Positions 1 through 6,330 of a stretch of DNA of 19,692 nt are shown here, piece by piece. The first letter of the stretch is position 1; every line of letters starts with the position of its first letter. Both the position numbers and the translations under genes were made by a program. Source of the DNA: an uncultured Oscillospiraceae bacterium (lineage in GTDB: Bacteria; Bacillota; Clostridia; Oscillospirales; Oscillospiraceae); assembly GCA_910588135.1 (NCBI GenBank), contig CAJUOT010000052.1, forward strand, positions 1-19,692, in the 5' to 3' direction. Below the pieces are notes generated by a model, which worked only from the letters and a program-made list of their open reading frames with translations, was not told the DNA's origin and did no database searches.

Positions 1-851
1 AGCTCGATCCAGCCCTCGCCCTTGCAGGTGGGGCAGCCCGCGCCGCCGCACTTGTGGCACTGCACGTCCATCTCGCAGGAGGGCTCGGTGAAGGGGAAGT
101 GGTGGGGGCGGAAGCGGGTGACGGTGCCCTGGCCGAAAAGCTCCTCGGCCAGCAGGTTCAGCGTGCCTTTCAGGTCGGCCATGGTGACGTGCCTGTCGAT
201 GACCATGCCCTCCACCTGGTGGAACATGGGGGAGTGGGTGGCGTCCACCTCGTCCTTGCGGTACACCCGGCCGGGGGCGATGATGCGGATGGGCAGCTCC
301 ATGGTGTCCATGGCACGCACCTGCATGGGGGAGGTCTGGGAGCGGAGCATCACCCGCTCGTCCGTGTCGAAGTAGAAGGTGTCCGACCAGTCCCGGCTGG
401 GGTGGCCCTCCTCGGCGTTGAGCCGGTCGAAGTTCAGCTCGGCCAGCTCCACCTCCGGGCCGTCCAGCACCGTGAAGCCCATGCCGATGAAAATCTCCTT
501 GATCTCCTCCAGGGCGGTGTACATGGGGTGGCGGCGGCCCACCTGCACGCGCATGCCGGGAATGGTCACATCCACTGTCTCCGCCTTGAGCTTCCGCTCC
601 AGGGCGGCCTCTTCCATCTTTTTGGACGCGCTGTCCAGGGCGCCCTCCAGAGCGGCGCGCACCTCGTTGGCCAGCTGGCCCATGGCGGGGCGCTCTTCGG
701 CGGACAGCCTGCCCATCTGCTTGAGCACCGCCGTCAGTTCCCCCTTCTTGCCCAGGTAACGGACCCGCAGCTCGTCCAGGGCGGCGGAATCCTTGACGCT
801 CTCAAAGGCGGAGAGCGCCTCGGCGCGGATTTTTGCTAACTGTTCTTTCAT
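1..851 (-). CDS. pheS: Phenylalanine-tRNA ligase alpha subunit, C-terminus cut by window edge
   Basis: Catalytic alpha subunit of the cytoplasmic PheST tetramer, which charges tRNA-Phe with phenylalanine. Seen: an N-terminal coiled-coil arm (about residues 1-85), then a class II synthetase core with GRRHPMYTALEEI near residue 105, the motif-2 region APGRVYRKDEVDATHSP near 192, and FRPHHFPFTEPSCEMDV near 247. Four cysteines (265, 268, 273, 276) form a zinc-ribbon-like knuckle known in many bacterial PheS proteins. Only 283 codons are present; the family is usually about 340 residues, so the end of the gene and probably pheT lie to the left. The ATG at 849-851 follows AAAAGGAG at 860-867, which overlaps the stop codon of the upstream ybjQ gene, so the two are co-transcribed and probably translationally coupled. 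A phenylalanine T-box precedes the pair. Identification is firm. Confidence 0.97.
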   Translation of the reverse strand, partial: MKEQLAKIRAEALSAFESVKDSAALDELRVRYLGKKGELTAVLKQMGRLSAEERPAMGQLANEVRAALEGALDSASKKMEEAALERKLKAETVDVTIPGMRVQVGRRHPMYTALEEIKEIFIGMGFTVLDGPEVELAELNFDRLNAEEGHPSRDWSDTFYFDTDERVMLRSQTSPMQVRAMDTMELPIRIIAPGRVYRKDEVDATHSPMFHQVEGMVIDRHVTMADLKGTLNLLAEELFGQGTVTRFRPHHFPFTEPSCEMDVQCHKCGGAGCPTCKGEGWIE

Positions 852-856
852 ATCCT

Positions 857-1186
857 TTACTCCTTTTCAGAATACTCTGCCGTGACTGCGGTGCCGCTGA
901 CGGACACCATGAGCATATTGCCGCTCAGTACCTCATAATCCACCTTGACGCCTACCACCGCGTTGGCGCCCTTTTCAAACGCCTGCTGGGTCATCTCATA
1001 GATGGCGTTCTCCCGGGCGGGGCCCAGCACATTCTCGTATTCGCTGGAGCGCAGCCCGAACAGGTCGCTGATGGAGGCGGAGATATCCCGGACAAATCCC
1101 GTGCCGGTGATGACCTCGCCGAACACGATGCCGTGATAGGCGGTGATCCGCCGTCCATCAATGGTGGGCGTAGTGGTTAAAAGCAT
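857..1186 (-). CDS. YbjQ/UPF0145 family protein
   Basis: A 109-residue protein of the YbjQ/UPF0145 (DUF74) family, small pentamer-forming proteins often labelled heavy-metal-binding but without a settled function. Seen: TTPTIDGRRITAYHGIVFGE at the N-terminus, a central helix with ARENAIYEMTQQAFEKGANA, and the typical strand VVGVKVDYEVL. It is full length for the family. The ATG at 1184-1186 was chosen because it follows AGGGG with a 9-base spacer and matches the usual family start; an upstream in-frame extension would run through the T-box terminator and is not credible. It lies between the T-box and pheS, with only 5 bases before pheS, so it should be induced by phenylalanine starvation along with pheS. 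There is no signal peptide or membrane segment, so it is cytoplasmic. Confidence 0.9.
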   Translation of the reverse strand: MLLTTTPTIDGRRITAYHGIVFGEVITGTGFVRDISASISDLFGLRSSEYENVLGPARENAIYEMTQQAFEKGANAVVGVKVDYEVLSGNMLMVSVSGTAVTAEYSEKE

Positions 1187-1210
1187 GGCGTTATTCCCCT
1201 TTCTTAAAAT

Positions 1211-1440
1211 ATAAAAACGCCCTCCGCCCCCAAAGCTGGGACGAAAGGCAAACCCTTCCGCGGTACCACCCGCATTCGCGCATACGCGCGCACTCAAGGC
1301 CCCGTAACGGGAGGCGTCCGTCCCCCTCTCAGGGGCCGCTCCCGGGCGAACAAGCGGCACGCGCCGGGGCGGCTCTCAGCCGGTGACCGCCCCTCTCTTG
1401 GACACGCAAACCCGCTATTTTCCCGTTCCACGCATTTTGC
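1211..1440 (-). promoter_or_regulatory. T-box riboswitch, phenylalanine-specific (UUC specifier)
   Basis: Leader RNA that binds uncharged tRNA and prevents termination upstream of ybjQ-pheS. Seen on the minus strand: the T-box core GGGTGGTACCGCGG at 1258-1271, whose UGGU (1268-1265) would pair with the ACCA end of tRNA-Phe. An AGAGAG element of Stem I lies near 1392-1397. The specifier-loop context contains TTGTTCGCCCGGGAG, in which UUC (1350-1348) is a Phe codon. The terminator hairpin follows at 1249-1219. The specificity agrees with the synthetase gene downstream. The 5' limit (about 1440) is inferred from the promoter at 1448-1476. Confidence 0.95.
1213..1249 (-). terminator. Intrinsic terminator of the Phe T-box
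   Basis: On the minus strand GCCTTTCGTCCC (1249-1238) pairs with GGGGCGGAGGGC (1230-1219) as a 12-bp stem including G-U pairs, followed by GTTTTTATATTTT. This is the regulated terminator of the T-box leader; its formation competes with the antiterminator that contains GGGTGGTACCGCGG. Confidence 0.9.
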
Positions 1441-1447
1441 TTTTCTT

Positions 1448-1476
1448 TTTATATCATATTAAAGGTTGAAATGCAA
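1448..1476 (-). promoter_or_regulatory. Promoter of the T-box/ybjQ/pheS transcript
   Basis: On the minus strand TTGCAT (1476-1471) is followed after 17 bases by TATAAA (1453-1448). TGA just before it makes an extended -10 (TGATATAAA). Predicted initiation is near 1441, at the start of the T-box leader. It overlaps the first copy of the tandem repeat. Confidence 0.75.
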
Positions 1477-1650
1477 GGGGGAAAAACGCTGATTTGTCAG
1501 ATTCTCCCCGCCTCCGGCGGGAAATCTCTGTCCCAGTATAAATAATATGGCTGAAATGCAGGCGGAGAAGCTGATTTATTGGATTCCCGCCTCCGGCGGG
1601 GAATCTCTGCGCCGGCATAATAATATGGTTGAAATGCAGGCGGAAAAACC
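1464..1650. repeat. Tandem repeat of about 80 bp, two full copies and one partial
   Basis: Copies begin at 1464, 1549 and 1627, each with GG(T/C)TGAAATGCA. The first two then share CTGATTT, ATT(C)CCCGCCTCCGGCGGG and AATCTCTG. Copy lengths are 85 and 78 bp; the third is cut off after about 23 bases. Each full copy holds a perfect hairpin, CCCGCC-TCC-GGCGGG (1507-1521 and 1586-1600). The array sits exactly between the divergent promoters of the pheS and nnr operons. It has no CRISPR-type spacer structure. Whether it is a local duplication or a member of a genome-wide interspersed family cannot be told from one window. Confidence 0.85.
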
Positions 1651-1657
1651 GTATAAT
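1629..1657 (+). promoter_or_regulatory. Sigma-A-type promoter of the nnr operon
   Basis: TTGAAA (1629-1634) is followed by a 17-base spacer and a consensus TATAAT (1652-1657). The -35 is part of the repeated GGTTGAAATGCA unit, so the promoter appears to have been built on the truncated third repeat copy. Confidence 0.85.
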
Positions 1658-1684
1658 AAAAAGAAAATGAGAGGGGGCCGTCCC

Positions 1685-3283
1685 ATGAAGCTGTACACCG
1701 CCGCCCAGATGCGGGAGGCCGACCGCCGCGCCATCGAGGAGCGGGGGATTGCGTCCGCACAACTGATGGAAAACGCCGCCCTGGCCGTGGTGCGGGAAGT
1801 GCGCGCCCTGCCCATCCCCGGGCCGGGGCTGGACGGCCCCGTCGGCTGGGTGACCACCGACGGGCATATGCCCACCCAGGAGGAGCAGGCGGAGTTCTGG
1901 GCCATGCGCCGCCGGTCCGCCATCGTGTGGTGCGGACCCGGCAACAACGGCGGGGACGGGATCGCCGCCGCCCGGCTGCTGATGGAGGCGGGCTGGCGGG
2001 TGAAATGCGTCCTGGTGGGGGACCGGGCCAAAATGACCGGGGACTGCCGGTCGATGGAACGCCGCCTGGTGGAGGCCGGGGGCGTATTGGAGGACTTCGA
2101 CCAGTCGCACAAGGAGCAGTATATGTCCTTCGACGTGGCCATCGACGCCATGTTCGGCGTGGGCCTCACCCGCGAGCTGGGGCCGGACGCGTCCCTGGCC
2201 GCCCGGATGACCCGGTGGGGGACGGGCTGGGTGGTGTCGGTGGACGTGCCCAGCGGCATCCACGCGGACACCGGCGACGTGATGGGCGAGGCGGTGCGGG
2301 CGGACGTGACCGTCACCTTCTCCCGGGGCAAGCCGGGGCTGTATGTGGGACAGGGGGCGGTGCACAGCGGCCGGGTGGTGATCGCCGGCATCGGCATCCC
2401 GGAGGATGTGTACCCGGAGCGGGCCGGGACCGTGCTGGTGGGGCGGGAGGACCTGCATCTTTCCCCCAGGCCGGCAGACGCCCACAAAGGGGACTTTGGA
2501 AAGCTGTTTATTCTGGCGGGGAGCCGGGGGTACACCGGCGCGGCGGCGCTGTGCGCCGGGGCCGCGGTGCGGGGGGGCGCCGGGTTGACCACCCTGGCTG
2601 TACCGGAGGACGTGTACCCCATTGTGGCGGCAAAATGCTGCGATGAGGCCATGATTTGGCCCTGGCCGGAGGAGGACGAAGCCGTTGTGGAGCGGGCGAA
2701 GGGCTGCACCGCCGCCGTGATCGGCCCCGGCCTGGGGCAGGGGGAGCGGGCGGAAAAGCTGGTGCTGGCCCTGCTGCGGGAGCTGAGCTGCCCCGTGGTG
2801 CTGGACGCGGACGGTCTAAATATCGTTTCCAGACATATAGATGTGTTGGACGAGCGGGAGGGGCTGACCATCCTCACGCCCCATGACGGGGAGTTTGCCC
2901 GGCTGGCCGGCTGTGCGCTGCCTGTCCGGGATCGGCTGGGCGCGGCCCGGGACTTCGCCCGGCGGCACCGCTGTGTCCTGGTGCTGAAGGGCTTCCGCAC
3001 CATCACGTCGGCGGACGGGGTGTGCGGGATCAACCCCACCGGAAATCCCGGCATGGCCAAGGGAGGGAGCGGAGACGTGCTGGCGGGGCTCATGGGGACG
3101 CTAGCGGCGCAGCAGGGGCCGGACGCGGCGCCGCTGGCGGTGTGGCTCCATGGGAGGGCCGGGGATTTGGCGGCCCAGGACAAGGGGGAGCACGGCATGA
3201 CTCCCACCGACCTGATTGGGCAGATTCCCTATGCCCTTCGGGAGCTGGCTGGGCAGAGAGACGGACTTTGTGAGGTCGAATAG
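1685..3283 (+). CDS. nnr: Bifunctional NAD(P)H-hydrate repair enzyme (epimerase + ADP-dependent dehydratase)
   Basis: Repairs damaged NAD(P)H hydrates in the cytoplasm: the N-terminal YjeF_N domain interconverts R and S epimers, and the C-terminal ribokinase-like domain dehydrates the S form using ADP. The protein is 532 residues. Seen: LMENAALAVV (27-36) and the epimerase motif CGPGNNGGDGIAAARLL (83-99) in the first half; the second half contains GDFGKLFILAGSRGYTGAA, VIGPGLGQGE, LDADGLNI and the kinase-fold signature MAKGGSGDVLAG, with catalytic Asp at about 464. The ATG at 1685 follows GAGAGGGGG; upstream in-frame ATGs lie in the repeat or before the promoter. An odd insertion of about 30 residues (43-74, PIPGPGLDGPVGW onward) separates the first helix from the NNGGDG motif. 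It is the first gene of the nnr/lipoprotein/alr/mazF cluster. Confidence 0.95.
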   Translation: MKLYTAAQMREADRRAIEERGIASAQLMENAALAVVREVRALPIPGPGLDGPVGWVTTDGHMPTQEEQAEFWAMRRRSAIVWCGPGNNGGDGIAAARLLMEAGWRVKCVLVGDRAKMTGDCRSMERRLVEAGGVLEDFDQSHKEQYMSFDVAIDAMFGVGLTRELGPDASLAARMTRWGTGWVVSVDVPSGIHADTGDVMGEAVRADVTVTFSRGKPGLYVGQGAVHSGRVVIAGIGIPEDVYPERAGTVLVGREDLHLSPRPADAHKGDFGKLFILAGSRGYTGAAALCAGAAVRGGAGLTTLAVPEDVYPIVAAKCCDEAMIWPWPEEDEAVVERAKGCTAAVIGPGLGQGERAEKLVLALLRELSCPVVLDADGLNIVSRHIDVLDEREGLTILTPHDGEFARLAGCALPVRDRLGAARDFARRHRCVLVLKGFRTITSADGVCGINPTGNPGMAKGGSGDVLAGLMGTLAAQQGPDAAPLAVWLHGRAGDLAAQDKGEHGMTPTDLIGQIPYALRELAGQRDGLCEVE

Positions 3284-3310
3284 CGGAGCGAAACAAGGAG
3301 GGACCGAAAG

Positions 3311-3955
3311 GTGCGCAAGGCGCTGTCTTGTGTACTGATGATGACCCTGCTGCTGTCCGGCTGTGGAGCCGGGCGCGGCGGAGAGACCCCGGAGGAGGAG
3401 GCGCTGGCCCTCCGGGAGGAATACCAGGCGCTGGCGGGATGGTCCGCCGGAGTGGACGTGTCGGTGTGCTATACCGAGACAGTGTACGATTTTTCCCTGG
3501 ACGCCCAGTGGCGGCGGGAGGGGGAGACAGTGCTCACCATCACCGCCCCGGAGCTGGTGGCGGGCATCACTGCCCGCGCCGCACAGGGGGAGACGGTGCT
3601 GGAGTACGACGGCGTGGGGCTGTCCCTGGGGCTGCTGGACGACTCCGGGCTCACTCCGGTGTCCGCCGTCACCGCCTGCATGGAGCAGATCGAGAAGGGC
3701 TGGATGGCGAAGTGCGCCTGGGCGGGAGAAAACGGGGAGCGCCTGCAGATCACGTTCCAGGACCCGGAGCGGGAGGCCAACGCCGGAACCCGGTTTCTGC
3801 TCACCTTTGACCGGGCCAGCCGGGCGCTGCTGTCCGCGGAGGTGAGCGTGGAGGGCGGGACGGTGCTGACGGCGGGCTTCCGCAATTTCACAACGGAGAG
3901 GATGACCTCAAATGATACGGGAGATGACGCGCGAGACGGCGCGGACCTGGGCTGA
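3311..3955 (+). CDS. Secreted lipoprotein, YdcC/LolA-like
   Basis: A 214-residue lipoprotein with an N-terminal signal peptide and a lipobox LLLSGC, giving lipidated Cys18 and a mature protein on the outer face of the membrane. The body is a run of short beta-strand-like stretches (YDFSLDAQWRREGETVLTI, ELVAGITARAAQGETVLEYD), resembling the LolA-like fold of Bacillus YdcC. That assignment rests mainly on gene order, because a YdcC-type lipoprotein sits just before alr in Bacillus and many Clostridia. It starts at GTG 3311, 8 bases after AAGGAGGG. The 3' end overlaps alr by 44 bases in another frame, so the two are tightly coupled, and its last 15 or so residues (SNDTGDDARDGADLG) are polar and probably unstructured. 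The exact role is unknown; YdcC is linked to sporulation in Bacillus. Confidence 0.75.
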   Translation: MRKALSCVLMMTLLLSGCGAGRGGETPEEEALALREEYQALAGWSAGVDVSVCYTETVYDFSLDAQWRREGETVLTITAPELVAGITARAAQGETVLEYDGVGLSLGLLDDSGLTPVSAVTACMEQIEKGWMAKCAWAGENGERLQITFQDPEREANAGTRFLLTFDRASRALLSAEVSVEGGTVLTAGFRNFTTERMTSNDTGDDARDGADLG

Positions 3956-5054
3956 GATCAGCCTGGGGAACCTGGAGCACAACTACCGGGCATTGAGGGC
4001 CTGTGCCCCGGACAGCAGGTTTCTGGCCACGGTAAAGGCCAACGGATATGGACACGGAGCAGTGGCGGTGGCCCGGCGCCTGGTGGAGCTGGGGACGGAC
4101 TATCTGGCGGTGGCCTGCCTGGACGAGGGGGCGCAGCTGCGGCGGGCGGGGATTGAAGCGCCCATCCTCATTTTGGGGTACACCCAGCCCCAGTTTGCCG
4201 CCGAGGTGGTGGAGCTGGGCCTGACCCAGACAGTGTTCACCCCCGAGCTGGCAAAGGCCCTGTCCGGAGCTGCCGGAGCGGCGGGCAGGCGGGCAAAGAT
4301 TCACCTCAAGGCGGACACCGGGATGAGCCGCCTGGGCGCGCTGGCCCACGACCCCCAGGCCGCCGCAAGGGAGATCGCGGCCCTGTGCGACCTGCCCCAC
4401 CTGGAGCCGGAGGGGATTTTCACCCACTTTGCCGACGCCGACGGGGATGAGGAATACACCATGCTCCAGTTCACCCGGTTCCTGGACGTGCTGGACGCGC
4501 TGAAGGCCCAATACGGCCGGAGCTTTGAAATTCGCCATTGCGCCGCCAGCGCCGCCGTGTTAAAATACCCCTGTACGCACATGGACATGGTCCGCCCCGG
4601 CATCGCCCTCTACGGGCACTACCCCGACCCCTCCTGCGAGGGGCTGGACGGCCCCGGCCTCAAGCCGGTGATGTCGCTGTACAGCCGGGTGGCGGCGGTG
4701 CGGGACTTCCCGCCGGACACCCCGGTGAGCTACGGCTGCACCGCCTGCCTGGGCGGGGACGGCGGGCGGCTGGCGGTGCTGCCCATCGGCTACGCCGACG
4801 GATTCCACCGGACGCTGTCCAACCAGAGCGGCGTATGGCTGGAGGGGGAGTGCCGGCAGATTGTGGGCCGGGTGTGCATGGATATGTGCATGGTGGGCCT
4901 GCCCCCGTCCAGCGGCGTGAAACCGGGAGATGTGGCGGAGGTGTTCGGCGAACACCTGCCCGTGGAGCGGCAGGCGGAGGCGGCGGGCACCATCTCCTAT
5001 GAGCTGCTGTGCGCCGTCGCCCCCAGAGTGCCCAGAGTGTACCTGGACGCATAG
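3912..5054 (+). CDS. alr: Alanine racemase
   Basis: PLP-dependent conversion of L- to D-alanine for peptidoglycan synthesis. The protein is 380 residues, normal for the family. Seen: RTWAEISLGNLEHNYRALR at the start, the PLP-lysine motif ATVKANGYGHGA with Lys42, MDMVRPGIALYGHYP near 224, PVSYGCTACL with the second catalytic base Tyr274, LPIGYADGFHR near 290, GRVCMDM near 319, and the C-terminal ISYELLCAVAPRVPR. The chosen ATG at 3912 lies inside the lipoprotein gene; a second in-frame ATG at 3924 would give a protein four residues shorter and cannot be excluded. An anabolic, cluster-encoded Alr fits better than a catabolic DadX because the order nnr/lipoprotein/alr/mazF is the Firmicutes arrangement. 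Confidence 0.96.
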   Translation: MIREMTRETARTWAEISLGNLEHNYRALRACAPDSRFLATVKANGYGHGAVAVARRLVELGTDYLAVACLDEGAQLRRAGIEAPILILGYTQPQFAAEVVELGLTQTVFTPELAKALSGAAGAAGRRAKIHLKADTGMSRLGALAHDPQAAAREIAALCDLPHLEPEGIFTHFADADGDEEYTMLQFTRFLDVLDALKAQYGRSFEIRHCAASAAVLKYPCTHMDMVRPGIALYGHYPDPSCEGLDGPGLKPVMSLYSRVAAVRDFPPDTPVSYGCTACLGGDGGRLAVLPIGYADGFHRTLSNQSGVWLEGECRQIVGRVCMDMCMVGLPPSSGVKPGDVAEVFGEHLPVERQAEAAGTISYELLCAVAPRVPRVYLDA

Positions 5055-5066
5055 GATAGACAGGGA

Positions 5067-5136
5067 GCCCGCCGGGGAATTGCCGGCGGCGAGCCGCGGC
5101 GGCTTTTCCGGTAAACCCGGGTATAAAAGCCGCCGC
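5067..5136. repeat. Nested GC-rich inverted repeats after alr
   Basis: GCGGCGGCTTTT (5096-5107) and AAAAGCCGCCGC (5125-5136) form a perfect 12-bp inverted repeat around a 17-base loop. A smaller CGCCGG...CCGGCG hairpin lies just before it at about 5071-5087. No U-run follows the large hairpin on the plus strand, so it is not a classical terminator; it may reduce readthrough into mazF or stabilise the alr mRNA. Confidence 0.6.
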
Positions 5137-5150
5137 CCCGTGGGAGAATG

Positions 5151-5187
5151 ATAGTACCCGGTCTACATAGCGGTAGACGGGCACTAT
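5151..5187. promoter_or_regulatory. Long dyad just upstream of mazF, possible operator or RNA hairpin
   Basis: ATAGTACCCGGTCTAC (5151-5166) is mirrored by GTAGACGGGCACTAT (5173-5187) around ATAGCG, with one mismatch and one bulged base. It ends 22 bases before the mazF start. As DNA it could be an autoregulatory operator; as RNA it would be a strong stem close to the mazF ribosome binding site. I see no good -35/-10 pair in the gap, so which applies is undecided. Confidence 0.6.
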
Positions 5188-5209
5188 ATCCGGCGGAGTG
5201 TGAGATCCT

Positions 5210-5575
5210 GTGGACAACAGCGTCAAACGCGGCGACATTTTTTACGCGGACTTAAGCCCGGTGGTTGGCAGCGAACAGGGCGGCGTCCGCCCGGTGCTCA
5301 TCGTCCAGAACGACACCGGAAATAAACACAGCCCCACGGTGATCGCCGCGGCGATCACCTCCCAGACGGGCAAGGCCCGGCTGCCCACCCATATCACCCT
5401 GGCCTCCCACAGCTGCGGCCTGCCCAAGGACTCGGTGGTCCTGCTGGAGCAGATTCGTACGCTGGACAAAAAGCGGCTGCGGGAGCACATGGGACGGGTG
5501 GACGACCAGGTGATGCGGCGGGTGGATTCGGCCATCGCCGTCAGCTTCGGCCTCAGTCCGGAACGGTTGGTGTAA
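5210..5575 (+). CDS. mazF: MazF/PemK-family mRNA interferase toxin (EndoA-like), no adjacent antitoxin
   Basis: A 121-residue sequence-specific endoribonuclease of the Bacillus EndoA (NdoA) type. Seen: VKRGDIFYADLSPVVGSEQG at 5-24, GVRPVLIVQND with the presumed catalytic Arg27, and TVIAAAITSQ with the presumed catalytic Thr50. These match EndoA Arg25 and Thr48 by offset. SVVLLEQIRTLDKKRL and the C-terminal helix IAVSFGL follow. It starts at GTG 5210; the Shine-Dalgarno is poor (GGAG, 12 bases upstream), suggesting weak translation. In Bacillus the order is alr-ndoAI-ndoA; here the 155 bases between alr and mazF hold no open frame resembling a MazE/EndoAI antitoxin. All catalytic motifs look intact, so it does not look dead. 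Confidence 0.93.
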   Translation: MDNSVKRGDIFYADLSPVVGSEQGGVRPVLIVQNDTGNKHSPTVIAAAITSQTGKARLPTHITLASHSCGLPKDSVVLLEQIRTLDKKRLREHMGRVDDQVMRRVDSAIAVSFGLSPERLV

Positions 5576-5611
5576 ATTTGAAAGAAGAGCTTCTCCTTGT
5601 CCCCAATGGGG

Positions 5612-5708
5612 CCCCACGAAAGCGGCCTTCAGCTTTCGTGGGGGGAGGGGAAGCGGTGGAGTGAACGAGCTTTCGCCGCAGGCGAAAGCGAGCGGTGCGG
5701 AGCTTGCT
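5612..5708. repeat. Cluster of three perfect hairpins before the secreted-protein gene
   Basis: Three consecutive perfect inverted repeats are seen: CCCCACGAAAGC (5612-5623) with GCTTTCGTGGGG (5632-5643); GCTTTCGCC/GGCGAAAGC around GCA (about 5669-5690); and CGGAGC-TT-GCTCCG near 5698-5711. The first two share the core GCTTTCG. None has a proper U-run. Candidates are mRNA-stabilising stems or an interspersed palindromic family. Confidence 0.7.
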
Positions 5709-5728
5709 CCGACGAGGAGGGACTACAT

Positions 5729-6232
5729 ATGAGAAAGTTAAAGATAGCCGCGGCGGCCCTGTGCGTCTGCGTCCTGTTCACGGTGGCCTATGCCGCCAAC
5801 GCCGGCGGGCAGAACGACCCCCTGGTCACCCTGAGCTACCTGAACGGCGCGTTTACCAGCCAGGTGAAAACCATGGTAAATCAGACGGTGAACGAGCGGC
5901 AGGCCCAGATGGAGAAGTCGCTGAATGACATCCTTGCCGGCTACAGCGGGGGGGGGAGCCCCTCTGGCGGCGTGTTTGCCGTGGTCACCCTCGGCCAGGG
6001 GCAGACCCTGGTGGGAAACGTGGGGTGTGAGGTGATGCTGCGGGTGGGGTCCGCCACGTGCAGCTCGCCGGACAGCGTGGGCCTGATTGACACCACCTCC
6101 GGCGGTGTGCTGGCAGGGGGGCAGGCCCTGACGGCCAATCACCTGTATATGGTCACCATCAATCCCCGCGCCGTGACTGCCGCGTCGGGCACGGTGAAGG
6201 TGCTGGTCCGGGGGCCTTATTCCATCCAGTAA
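5729..6232 (+). CDS. Small secreted protein of unknown function
   Basis: A 167-residue protein that I do not recognise. Seen: a classic signal peptide (basic MRKLK, hydrophobic core to about residue 20, likely cleavage after AYA or ANA near 22-25), then NDPLVTLSYLNGAFTSQVK. A probable helix with heptad-like spacing (about 43-68) is followed by a Gly/Ser linker (SGGGSPSGG, about 72-80), then a beta-rich C-terminal domain with GVFAVVTLGQGQTLVG and a final GTVKVLVRGPYS. The NDPLVTLSYLN opening resembles short exported Clostridia proteins of unknown role; that is recollection, not a search result. The ATG at 5729 follows GAGGAGGG with good spacing. It lies after mazF behind three hairpins, and has no obvious terminator of its own. 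Confidence 0.75.
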   Translation: MRKLKIAAAALCVCVLFTVAYAANAGGQNDPLVTLSYLNGAFTSQVKTMVNQTVNERQAQMEKSLNDILAGYSGGGSPSGGVFAVVTLGQGQTLVGNVGCEVMLRVGSATCSSPDSVGLIDTTSGGVLAGGQALTANHLYMVTINPRAVTAASGTVKVLVRGPYSIQ

Positions 6233-6315
6233 TCTCTAGCGGGTATGATGATGACGGCTTCATAAATTTTTAACAAAATTTTCGCAAATTATCCCTGTTT
6301 TCCTTGTGGGCTTTG

Positions 6316-6324
6316 TGGTACACT
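6316..6324 (+). promoter_or_regulatory. Extended -10 promoter for the candidate RNA
   Basis: TGGTACACT (6316-6324) fits an extended -10 (TGnTAnnnT). No good -35 is found 17 bases upstream. Initiation would fall near 6331. The preceding 60 bases are AT-rich, in contrast with the GC-rich stretch that follows. Confidence 0.45.
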
Positions 6325-6330
6325 GGTTTT

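Noticed and set aside
54..839. A 261-codon plus-strand frame at the left edge
   Set aside because: It is the antisense of pheS, whose minus-strand translation has unmistakable synthetase motifs.
1187..1360. N-terminal extension of the ybjQ frame on the minus strand
   Set aside because: It would translate the T-box antiterminator and terminator; the start at 1186 has its own ribosome binding site and fits the family.
1464..1650. CRISPR array
   Set aside because: Only two and a part copies, units are about 80 bp and directly adjacent with no unique spacers, and no cas gene is nearby.
5055..5209. A short mazE antitoxin gene between alr and mazF
   Set aside because: Frames here are short or overlap alr or mazF out of frame, and none shows a ribbon-helix-helix or MazE-like pattern.
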